Assembly (NCBI RefSeq): GCF_030272615.1
Contig: NC_081413.1
Location: 443,387,038 to 443,451,037 of the forward strand
Source: Cryptomeria japonica
Lineage: Eukaryota; Streptophyta; Pinopsida; Cupressales; Cupressaceae
Length of the DNA stretch: 64,000 bases
Direction of reading: 5' to 3'
Positions within the stretch are counted from its first letter, which is position 1. Every line of letters begins with the position of its first letter. Positions 10,169-20,052 of the stretch are shown here, piece by piece. A model generated the notes under the pieces. It did no database searches and was not told where the DNA came from. It was given only the letters and a program-made list of their open reading frames with translations. Made by a program: the position numbers and the translations under genes.

Positions 10169-10891
10169 TCATCTAAATAAATCATTAGCTATGATAACAT
10201 ACCACAAAGAGTTTTGAGTTAGGTTTCTTTTCTCATTTTGGGTAAGATTTTTAGGAATAACTTGGTCATGTAGATAGGAGTAGATGTGGCTATATCTAGA
10301 TGAGTCGTGTCCAATAATAGAACAAACTATTTGGGTTTCAGGGGAATCATAAGCTAGGTAATGCAACTCTTCCACCAGGAATTCAAAGTGAGCATTGAAC
10401 TCTTGTAATTCAGGTATGGATGCCAGAGTGGCCATAGCATCTGCTGCTCTATTAGCAGACCTTGGGATCTGCTGGAATGACACAAAAGCAAAGTACTTCT
10501 TGAGATCGTCCACCATTCTTTTGTAAGGCATCAACTTCTCATCTCGAGTCTGATATGTGTCATTGATTTGATTGACAACCAGCTGAGAATCTCCATAAAT
10601 ATGTAATTCAACAACCTTCCATTCAACGACTAGCTTTATCCCATTTACCAAGGCTTCATATTTTGCAGTATTGTTTGTGAAGGGGAATAAAATCTTGTAA
10701 GATTTTGGGATGGAGTACTTTTGAGGAGTAATGAATAATATGCCAGCACCTAAACCATTTTGAGTAAAGGACCCATCAAAGAACATCTTCCAGGGTTGTT
10801 GAGTAAGATACATTATTGATTCATCTGGGAACTCAATGTGTAGCAGTTGAGTATCCTCAAGTGGAGCTTCAGCAAGTTAATCAGCAATTAC
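10169..10891 (-). pseudogene. Element B second RNase H (archaeal-type, Tat hallmark)
   Basis: A 214-codon open stretch contains WKMFFDGSFTQNGLGAG (first catalytic Asp), AKYEALVNGIKL (Glu), IYGDSQLVVNQI (Asp) and PRSANRAADAMATLAS (Asp). This is the extra RNase H that Tat-lineage elements carry between the ordinary RNase H and integrase, and all four acidic positions are kept. Its function in these elements is presumed to be RNA removal during reverse transcription. Upstream, a TAA and a shared TAG (10892-10894) separate it from the first RNase H. Confidence 0.88.
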
Positions 10892-11299
10892 CTATCCTTT
10901 TACGGCTTTGCGTTCCACATATTCAATGTCAAACTCTGTAAGGATCATTACCCACTTTGCCAATCTTCCGGTGAGTGTTGCTTTATTAAGAAGATACTTG
11001 AGTGGATTGATTTTGGCCACCAACTTGACTAAATGTGCTAGCATATAGTGCCTTAGTTTTTGTGATGCAAAGACTAATGCCAAGCATGCTTTTTCTACTA
11101 TAGTATAATTCATTTCATAAGACACCAATGTCTTGCTGATGTAATAGATAGCTCTTTCCTTTTTGTCGTCATCCTGTTGTGCCAAAAGTGCCCCCAGTGA
11201 TGAATCTGTTGCTGATATATATAAGATTAATGGTTTACCTTGAATAGGTGGCATTAAGATCGATGGATTTGATAGATACTCTTTGATTTGCTGAAGATG
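10892..11299 (-). pseudogene. Element B first RNase H (standard gypsy type)
   Basis: The stretch contains PLILYISATDSSLGALLAQ (Asp), SYEMNYTIVEKACLALVFA (Glu) and the end of the tether, LAKWVMILTEFDIEYV. It would degrade the RNA strand of RNA-DNA hybrids. It lies directly behind RT in the same frame, separated by one stop (TAA at 11300-11302, probably from CAA). It ends at KAVKG-TAG, a stop that element A has at the same place. Confidence 0.85.
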
Positions 11300-12250
11300 T
11301 TATTCACATTCTTGTTCCCAATTGTATAATACGCCTTTCCTTAGTACCTTCGTGAAAGCTTGAGCCTTATCTGCTAGCTGAGAAATGAACCTTCTAATAG
11401 ACTGGAGACGTCCTTGTAGACTTCTCATTTGACTAATATTCTTTGGAGGCGGCATTTCCATTATGGCTTGGACTTTCTCAAGATCAACTTCGATTCCTTT
11501 TTTTGAAATAATGTATCCAAGTATCTTACCGGATGTCACTCCAAATGCACACTTCTTTGGGTTTAACCAGAGTTTGAACTTTTCCATTCTGTCGAGGATA
11601 GGACCTAACTCTTGAATATGTGTTGATCTTTTCATAGTTTTCACTAAAGTATCATCAACATAGTCTTCCATATTCTTGTGCATCATATCATGAAAGATAG
11701 TTGTAACTGCTCTCTGATAGGTCGCTCCTGTGTTCTTTAACCCAAATGGCATAACGTTCCAGCAAAAGGTTCCCCATGCACAGATGAAAGTTGTCTTTTC
11801 TTGATCTCAAGGAGTGATTTTAATCTGATTGTAGCCATAAAATCCATCCATTAGTGAGTACATCTCATACCCAGTTGTCATGTCGACTATCATATCAATA
11901 TTTGGCAATGGAAAGTCATCTTTTGGACATGCTTTATTGAGATCTCTAAAATCTGTACAAACTTTGATAGATTTATCTGCCTTTGACATAGGTACTATGT
12001 TGGAAATCCATTCAGCTTAATCTATTGCTCTGATAAATCCAATTTTGAGTAGTTTCTCTAGTTCAGCTTTGACCAATAGTGTGACATGTGGGTGCATCTT
12101 ACGGAGTTTTTGTTTAACTGGTTTTACTCCTAGTGTGATTGAGAGATGGTGCATAATGAGATTAGGATCCAAGCCTGGCATATCAGAGTACGTCCATGCA
12201 AAGTTTATTTTCTTTTCTAAGAATAGCTGGGTGAACTCTTTCAATTCTTT
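11300..12250 (-). pseudogene. Element B reverse transcriptase
   Basis: RT copies element RNA into DNA. The motifs run in order: MHHLSITLGVKPVKQKLRKM, ICxDFRDLNKACPKDDFPLP (as VCTDFRDLNKACPKDDFPLP), SLMDGFYGYNQIKI, MPFGLKNTGATYQRA and the catalytic EDYVDDTLVKT. The YVDD aspartates are intact. Two stops interrupt it (12017-12019 and 11807-11809), so no full enzyme is made. The end of the domain and the connection, SKKGIEVDLEKVQAIMEMPP, are typical of Ty3/gypsy. Confidence 0.9.
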
Positions 12251-13669
12251 TGCTGATAGTGATTGAGCTACTTGAATAATTTGTGGTGTGTCTTGATTCC
12301 CGATATTTACTGGCTGAGTTGGCTCGATCAATATGGAAGACCGCTCCTGAAAATGACTAGGTAGTATACCAAGTATCTCACCTTCAGGCGCCTCAGAGAG
12401 GTTTTCACCTTTCGGTACATCCTTTATTTTCTCTTTTTTATATTCTGACACCGCCACTATATGGTTTTCGCCATCAGATCTTTTATTTTTATGTTTCTTG
12501 TCTTTGTGACTAAGATACTTGATATCCTCTTTAGTCATATTTTCACTCCGTTCACTAGGGGAAGAGCTCATAGGTTCAACTACATTGAGATAATAGGATA
12601 ATGTATAGTCATTGGAAAAAGTAGGTATATCCATGGGTTGATTCTGTAAAGTACAGTCAATCAATTTGGGATGTATTAAGGACAAATTTTGGATAGGTTC
12701 AAGAGCATTCACGGTATTGTTATCACAATTGCAGATTGAAAAGTCAAGTTCCAGAATGATACATTGCATAAGTGTCTCGAGACCAGGAAGAGTCAGATCA
12801 TGATTATTAAAGTTCATGTTAATATTTAATCGATCTAATCCAATAGACATACTTGTAACGCTGTTTACTACGCTAGACTGGACGTCATGTCGTGGTTTAA
12901 CAACAATAAGAATAGTAGACAACTTTTCATTGTTTGTATCAGATGATTCCAATTTTGAGTCTGAGTGGATATCATAATGAATAGAACTGTCATCAGAGTC
13001 CTCAAAATCATCAGAGTTATTGGATGAAGTTTCCAAGTCTTTGTCAGGTGATTTAGTAAGCATATGTATGGTATCAATACTAACATCTTTAATGCTACAA
13101 ATTCCTTCATATTGTAGTTCATTTGTCATTTGTATCTGACACACCTATTGACATGATCTCATTGTTTCTATGATTTTTTTTCATCTACTCCATTCAGCTT
13201 CTTTTGGACTGATAACTGGTTCTTGTTCTGCAGCTTCTAACTCTTCCTGTGTAGTGCTATAACTGATTTGTTCTATTTTAGGATAAGGATACATAGATGA
13301 GAAGGTTTCTGGTATTGTTCCTTCTTTCAATGCTTATTCATAATTTGCTTGCCTCTTTTGTCTAATTTCTTGTATTTCCCTCTCTAGTTTTATGCGCATC
13401 AGCTCTTGAGTATCATCTATGACACCACTAGAATCTTCTAGAGTTTCTGTAGCAGATGTGTCTGAAAGATAGTCAGGACCTCATTCATACTTGTTTGAAT
13501 TAGTCTCCAAATCATCTACTTGTTTCCTGCCAGTATATGTGACTGGAACTTTTAATGGTGTAAACAATTCTCTAATTCTTACAAATTCATCTCTTATATC
13601 CTTAGGAACCTCGACTTCTTGTATTATTGTAGTTGATACCGTCGAAGCTTGAGCACCGACTATTTCTTC
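12251..13669 (-). pseudogene. Element B protease-RT linker
   Basis: This is a long, acidic, low-complexity part of the polyprotein in the same frame, with the open part at 12251-13144. It contains Ser/Asp-rich stretches (NSDDFEDSDDSSIHYDIHSD) and lysine clusters (KDKKHKNKRSDGENH) just before RT. The Tat lineage is known for long linkers here, and in Ogre elements this interval carries an intron. I see no convincing splice pair in this copy. Several stops lie between 13145 and 13669. Confidence 0.6.
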
Positions 13670-14134
13670 TTACTTGATCGTTGATTCCTCTTTCTCTTTT
13701 CTACACTCTACTTTTGTTTGTTTAGTGTCCGCTTCATGTAATGTTAAAGGCGATATCTTTTTCAAGCCTTTAGACTTAGAGACATGTTTTTGTTTTGATG
13801 TCTTTTTAGGATTGTATCCCAGTCTAGCCTTATCATTTGTGGATCTGGTTTGTAGCTGAATTGGTTCAGTAATACCTTCTTTTTGTTTGCCCAAAGGACC
13901 AGTACCTGAGTACCCCATGCGCTGAATCATTTTGTAACCATGACCATATTGGTTTGAGGAAATCTCACAATGTCGTACTTCCTCATTTGGACTATCTTCC
14001 TTAAAGAGCCAGTTAAGCACAACATCCTCTTCTATTTCATCGGCCAAGGAGGTAGAAGACTGTATGAAGAGACCATCATATATAGTATTCGAAACTGAAT
14101 TTTGTGTTCTCATAGCCTCTGATGGCTTGCCCAA
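13670..14134 (-). pseudogene. Element B G-patch segment of the polyprotein
   Basis: Residues about 63-108 of this open stretch (13810-13948) form a G-patch: QYGHGYKMIQRMGYSGTGPL, then GKQKEGITEPIQ and RLGYNP. The glycine spacing GYxMIxRMGYxGxGPLG is canonical. G-patches bind RNA or helicase partners and occur after protease in betaretroviruses and in some plant Ty3/gypsy elements. The basic tail (KKTSKQKHVSKSKGLKK) fits nucleic-acid binding. Element A has its counterpart at 27429-27740. Confidence 0.8.
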
Positions 14135-14176
14135 CTATTTTTGTAAAGGAGGGAGAGAAACTAATGATAGTATCGG

Positions 14177-14839
14177 TTATATCTTGTAGCCATCCATGCC
14201 GGTATCTATAATCTTCAATCTTTTTTCTAAGTCTTTCATTAATGTTTTTGTATTAGCAGGAATATTGACTGCAGCTCCATTATAAGGAAACTTTAAGCAT
14301 TGGTGATATGTTGATGGTACTGCCTTCATTTCATGAATCCATGGCCTACCCAGTAATATATTGTATGACAATGGAATATCGAGAAACTGAAAAAGGACAT
14401 CTCTCTCTACCGGTCCCACTCTGATTGGTAATGATACCAAACCTTTGGAGGTCCTCTCTTCTTCATCATAGGCTTTAATTGTTATTTTCTTGCCCGGATC
14501 AATGACATTTTCAGAGAATCCTAGTTGTGTAAGCAGATGATAAGTACAAATATTCAACCCCGCACCTCCATCTATCAAAACATGTTTAACTTTGTGTTTG
14601 TGGATCATGGATTCAATATGCAATGGCTGGTTATGTGGATGATTTAATGAATTGTCATCTTCCTTAGAGAAGGTCAAATAGTGAGGTGAAATCACATGAC
14701 CCACCATAGACTGAAACTGATCAATGTCTAAATCTTTTGGAATGTTGGTAGTGAGCAATGCTTTGTCTAGGATTTCCTTGTGAGAATATGAGAGCTGTAG
14801 CAATTCAAAAATTGAAATTTGAGCATTTGTCCTTTCCAA
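14177..14839 (-). pseudogene. Element B aspartic protease
   Basis: The protease releases proteins from the polyprotein. The active-site motif VLIDGGAGLNI lies at residues 87-97 (near 14572). The flap-region residues KAYDEEERTSKG and the second hydrophobic motif YNILLGRPWIHEM follow at normal distance. It is one open stretch of 220 codons in the gag frame, separated from gag by a single TAG at 14840-14842, probably a decayed CAG since element A reads Q there (NLVDQLRRTP). Confidence 0.85.
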
Positions 14840-16771
14840 CTATTCAACCACATTGTATCCAGAGGATGATGATGAGGTTAATCTTTTAAATTTGTCCAAG
14901 GTTGATTCCTTTTGTTTGTTTGGCAAGGCTGTTGGATTTGATGTTTCCTGAGCCGGTTTGGAAGAACTAGCTCCTTGGAGGGTAACTTTCTTTTGAGATC
15001 TGGTCAGAGCTTTTGCATATCGTGATTCATTTGGTTTACCTTGAACTATAATCACATTGCAATATTCTGAGTGTGAAGGTTTAATCATGTTGATAACGTT
15101 GTCCTGGCTGGCATAAGCATAATTTACCTTGGCACCTCCTTTGGTCTTTGAGGAATCACCTTGTTCATAAGTAGGCAAAGGGTCTTTAAATGCTTTATGA
15201 TCAGCATTGGTTGCATGATTCCCAACAACAACTTTACCTGCATCTATGAGATCCCGAATCTCATGTTTTAGCTTCATGCAATTGTTTATGTTATGACCCT
15301 TATTCCGATGGAAGTCACAGTATTCATTTTCTCTCCACCATCTTGGTTTGACATCTGGATCATATGGTCTAGAGTTATCTAGTAGTGTTATCAAGTTGTT
15401 TGCCAACAAATTTTTGAAAGCAGACTCATATGATTCTTCAAGAGGAGTAAAATCATGCTTAGGTTTGGAAAGCCAAGGCTTGTCTTTGAACCATTCCTTT
15501 GTTTTCTTTGGCAGATTCTCTGCTGCAATCTCAGTGGCTTTAAGTGCTTGTGTACCACTAGCCAGGTTGAATATTGTGGATTTTGAGTTGGTTTTGACGG
15601 TGTCTACTACTCCATCATTAACAACATTCTTGTTGTTGTCTTTGGCAAATTTCCAATACTAGTTCTTCTCTTTAGAGCTAGATCTTGTTTGTGTTTCTTT
15701 CCAAGGTGTGATATCCCCCTTCTTTATGAGCACATCTTCCATTCGAATGGCATTATCTACCATTTTGTTAAATTATGGGTGTACTTGTATTTGTATGCTA
15801 TATTTCAGTTTAGGGACCAAGTTATTGACAAATATATCCATTTTCTCAGAGTCTAGAATAGGTCATGGGTACCTAGAGAACATCCTTCTCTAGCGTTGGA
15901 GAAAAGTAAGAAGAGGTTCCCCTGTTTTCTATTGAGTATTACAAAGATTGATCATAGTCATAGGATGTTGAATGTTGTATGAGTATTGTTGTAAAAATAG
16001 TTGGATTAGTTCTTCGAATGTTTTTATTCCTTTGGGTAGATTTGAGAACCATTCCATTGCTTGACCCCCTAAACTCCTTGGGAAGAGACGCATGAGGTAT
16101 GTTTGATCATGCATGAATTCCATACAAGCACTAAATTCCCTAACATGTTCTTGAGGATCTGAGGTACCATCATATTTGTCAAATTTTGGGATTTCCACTC
16201 ATGAAGGTAATGGAGGCATGTGTAAATTCTTGTCAAGTGGAAAGGGACATATTGTTTCCAGAGAATATTGTTTCGGGGACTTTTCCTTATTCTTCAGCTC
16301 CATGAGCTCTGTCCACAAAGCTAGTAACTATTTGTGTACCATGATTATAGGTGAGTCTTCCCTTTTAGTAACAAGTGTCTGAACATCATATCCAATAGGA
16401 AGTTTGGCACCTTGATTTGCTAGTTCTAAGAAATAGTCTTCCTTTTCTCGGGTCATGATAGTTTTCATCATTTTTCTAAAGTCTTGATAGTCAAGGATTT
16501 CTTTTTTTGGAGGTTCATCAGCTTCGTCAATCTCACTTGATGATGATGAGTCATTGTGATTTTCAGGAATATTACAGTCATTTTTGTTTCCATCATTGTA
16601 TTTTGTCTCATGTATAGTGGGAGATTTTGGTTCATCAAAAATTGGTCCGCCTGATGATGATGGCATGTTAGTGAAGGGATCCTTCACATAGAATGGATTA
16701 TCTTGATAAGTGAAGGTTTGTCCTTTGCCTTTGGCTTGTTTCTTACGAGAACTCCTAGTTTGAATAGGCAT
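14840..16771 (-). pseudogene. Element B Gag
   Basis: Gag forms the virus-like particle and binds the RNA. The start MPIQTRSSRKKQAKGKGQTF (ATG ending at 16771) is basic, like element A's MPAVTRSQRNKK. The capsid-like domain at 15929-16198 has KFDKYDGTSDPQEHVREF, RLFPRSLGGQAMEWFSNLP and EELIQLFLQQYSYNIQ. A zinc-knuckle-like EYCDFHRNKGHNINNCMKLK lies near 15330-15270. Stops interrupt it at 16328-16330, at 15929-15931 and between 15410 and 15928, all without a net frame change. Most would revert to glutamine codons. Confidence 0.85.
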
Positions 16772-18871
16772 TTTTATGGATTAGTGTAACCTAGAGTTGT
16801 TTTTGATGCAGAGGTCAAGATCAATTTCAGTGCTAGTTTGTTCGGTTTAAGTATTGTTTGAGAGAAACAACTAAGATTTAGTCTGGTTTCAGGAAAGATC
16901 TATCCTGTATAAGACATTTACCTAGGTTGACTCTAAAATAGTAACTAAGATTTAGTCTGATTCAGGAACAATATATCCTATGTAAGACGTTATCTAAGTA
17001 ACTTGAGTTTGATAGGTAGTTTGATTGAACTAGCTAAAGGGTGATCGACCAAATCGTGCAACAAAAAATGGTAGAGGTACACTATCTTGATCTGTTTTAT
17101 GCTCAGGAAAATTTGATAACCAGTATTATGTTCGCAGTAGACTATGTTTTTGGCAAGTTTGACTGTTCTGTCTGACAAAACCAGAGACTCATACGATTGG
17201 GTTTTCTGAACTAGATGACAATTTAGCAGTTATAGGATGACAGAAGTTTTGTTTCATATGAGTTGATGCCTTGTACCATATGACTGATGGACATGTGAAG
17301 GATGACAAAAGACAGAGGTCGATTCTGCCTCATACGAGACAGAATGCAGTGCAGGATGATAAATGATTTAGACTCATACGACAAAGAATCTGCTATTGAA
17401 TGACAATTGAGTAGATTCATATGACATAGGACTGGTGCAACATGATAAATTAGGAGACTCGTATGACTATTCACAGGGCAAAGACTAAAAATTCTGAGTT
17501 TTCTGACTGCTGAGTATTGACAACTGAGTATGACAAATTTTGAGATGGACTGATTTTTTACCAGGATATACTAGTTTCTGCCATGGACAGAGTTTTGACT
17601 CACTGAGTTTATTTCTTTTCTTCTCCAATTTTGGTATTGCAAGTTTTGTTTCAAGGATGAAAACACAGAAAACAGGTAGTATGTATAGTAACTCCAATCA
17701 CAACATGCAAACCCTAAGGAACTTGGAGAGGCAAGAAAACCTTTGCTTGTAGACTCAGGTACACACCCAATAGCTAATCAGAATATGGCCATTGAGTCTC
17801 ATGCAATGGATTCTCAACGCCATATTACCCGACTCCAAACGCTAATGGGGGCACAAAATGACAAGTATCTTGGGAGAGTTACTATCTCTCTTGCACAAAG
17901 ATTATCTCTCTTTCGGAGATGAACCAGGTAGCTTCTAATTTTAATTGGATTTAGTAAGGGGTCCGTTCAGCGCGTCGAGGTATAAACTCAATTAAGAGGT
18001 CTCCCAGCCTTGAAAACCAAGGTTTAATATACCCGAAGGTACAGAGGAGAGCTATTCCCGAGCACAGCTATTGACTTGATTTTCATCAAATCACGTTTAT
18101 TTTATAGTGGGTTGGAGTACTTGGCATCTAGCCATTCCCACTTAGGTCGTTCCCCTCTCACCGGCCCTAAAGGCTATAGAGTTATTAGCTCCTCAGGAGG
18201 GCAGGCCTGCTAAAGATGTTGCAATCAATCTTAAGAAAGCACTTCAAGCGTCTAGATTTTTGATTGTTTAAAAGAAGACAAGAGCATACTCTCCTACCTC
18301 TCAGATTTTTCTAAAACACGAAAGATAGATTTTGTTCATTAACTAGATAGCAAGTTAGGTGCCTAAAAATGAATTTAAAGAATACATGATGTTTAGTTGA
18401 TTCTCCTTAAGCAACCTGCAAAAACAATGAATCAGTAGTCATATTGTCTTTGTGCAACAAGCATATTCTTCGACAAGCGTTCTGCAAAAACTAGTTAGGT
18501 TGTCAAAAATTATGAGACAAACAGATAAACTATCAGGGTCAGTCGTCAAAATAATCATAAAAATGATAAAATCATGAAATTTGCCTTTTTACCAAAGAAC
18601 ACAGAATCGTACGAGACAGGATTTAGTATAGTACGAAAGAAGATTGCTAATGATGTCTGCTCGTACGACAGAGGATTTATGCTCGTATGACAGAAGATAT
18701 GCTCGTATGATATGATATGGAAATTCGTGCAACACCTGCAGTTTATCATTTAAGCTTGTAGAAATTGTCGTACGAGATGTATGGACGAAAAACCGAAAAG
18801 TCGAAAAAACCTGAAAAATAACAAAAATAAAAAAAATCAATCTTGGAGGCCAAAAAAGAAGTAGTCTTCGG
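16772..18871 (-). other. Element B sense leader with repeated TCRTAYGA words
   Basis: This long untranslated leader runs between the primer site and gag. Words of the form CTCATACGAGACAG or CTCGTACGACAGAGG occur near 17186, 17250, 17328, 17371, 17415, 17458, 18606, 18634, 18662, 18682, 18698 and 18766. At 18606-18620 the minus strand reads CCTGTCTCGTACGAT, matching CCTGTCTCGTACGAG of the antisense leader (5344-5358) at 14 of 15 bases. No gene is credible here; short open stretches are AT-rich and unsupported. Confidence 0.6.
18101..18163 (-). promoter_or_regulatory. Conserved leader block shared by elements A and B
   Basis: TTTATAGTGGGTTGGA, then ACTTGGC, then GCCATT, CCCACTTAGGTC and TTCCCCTCTCACCG recur almost unchanged in element A at 32511-32575, while the surrounding leader has diverged strongly. 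On the transcribed (minus) strand it includes CCCACTATAAA. Position and conservation suggest a packaging, dimerisation or internal promoter signal, but no function is shown. Confidence 0.6.
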
Positions 18872-18888
18872 CCCCACGGTGGGCGCTA
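18872..18888 (-). promoter_or_regulatory. Element B primer-binding site
   Basis: Four bases inside the right LTR the minus strand reads TAGCGCCCACCGTGGGG. Element A has TGGCGCCTACTGTGGGG at the same place. The pattern TGGCGCC...GGGG is the one used by many Tat/Athila elements and is complementary to a tRNA 3' end; I would not name the tRNA. B's second base (A for G) is probably a mutation. Confidence 0.75.
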
Positions 18889-18892
18889 GAAA

Positions 18893-20047
18893 TGTGTGTG
18901 TGAAAAAGTGAACCTGTAGCTGCAAGCACAACACTTCAATTAAGTCATTATATGCATGGTTAGTAATCAATAATCAATAAAAATAAACCATAGCAAAGCA
19001 ACCCATTGCCTTCTAAATGATGCGAGTATAAGATTTCTCTCAGTTTGTTATGAGCAATACCAGTGACTAGACTACACCAAGACGAAGGATTTAATCTATA
19101 TGATATTAAGCTATATGGATGCAAGATAAATGAATAATTCAAGCAATAATAATCAGTTCAAGCAACAATGGATGCAAGCAATAATGAATGTAAAAATGGA
19201 TGCAAGTAATCTAAAAAAAAAGCAATAATAATCAATCAATGACTCCAGAGTAAAATCAATATAATAATGACGTATTCTCCAAAATCTTCGAGTTGAATTG
19301 GAATGAGAGCTGATGACTGAATTTATAGAGAATTACAGAGAGATGATGAAAAAGCTCAATTTAGGATTAATTGAAATAATTGAGAAATCAGGTTGAGTTA
19401 ACCTTGAGATAGATTCCAATTATAGTTCAATTGAAATGCATTCGAATTAGAAGTCCAAGTTGCATTGGAAAACAATAATAAATCAATTCCATGCATTTGT
19501 GATAAAAATAGACAATTCTTCAATTTAATCAAGAAAAGAGTCTTCTTAATGCAACTGAACTTCTTTTCTAGAAGCTTTGAGTTCCAATTTAAGAGAATAA
19601 TTAATAATTCAATTAATTGCTTTTCTGATTTCAAGTTCTCAATTTAGAAAAAGAAATAATATCTCAAGTTTGATTTCTCTCTTAATTCAATTCTTTTATT
19701 TAATTTTCAATTCAATTCTTTGTTTTGTAATAAATTCTTCTTTTTGTAGCAAATTAATTCTTTTTTTTGCATGATTGAATGGAAAACTTATTAATTAATT
19801 AAATATGCAAAGATATTTAATAAATTAAAATAGGATAATTGATCAAAATGAATATTATTGGAAATGATTTGATTAATTAAATAAATATTTAATTAATATT
19901 GGGGAATTGATTTTTCCATGTGATATTTGATAATTAAAGAATTAATTATGTGCTCAAGATTGATTTAATTGCCTTTTGGTTAGGACCCTAGTGATGTTGT
20001 CAAGATTAGGGGCCCATGGTTTAGATGACCATTTTTAGGGTATTACA
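18893..20047 (-). repeat. Element B 5' LTR
   Basis: This LTR is 1155 bp, repeating 2875-3979 with about 50 extra bases near 19637-19690. It carries the element's presumed sense promoter. It starts TGTGTGTGTGAAAAAG and ends ATTACA, directly followed by the GGTGG duplication. Confidence 0.95.
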
Positions 20048-20052
20048 GGTGG
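20048..20052. repeat. Target-site duplication GGTGG, right copy
   Basis: Partner of 2870-2874. After it, A's PMD coding sequence resumes with ACAGAGGCTCTCC. Confidence 0.92.

Larger units (their letters stand above)
2875..20047 (-). mobile_element. Element B: complete Tat-type Ty3/gypsy element with antisense PMD gene
   Basis: This 17.2 kb element has two LTRs starting TGTGTGTGTG and ending TATTACA, a 5-bp target duplication, a primer-binding site, a polypurine tract and all gypsy domains on the minus strand. The second RNase H places it in Tat. The gag-pol reading frame from 16771 to 9041 is one continuous frame interrupted only by stops, many of the CAG/CAA-to-TAG/TAA or CGA-to-TGA kind. 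Its PMD gene is likewise in one frame. Eleven differences in the first ~320 bp of the two LTRs, counted by eye, suggest about 3% divergence. It can no longer make its own proteins. Confidence 0.95.
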
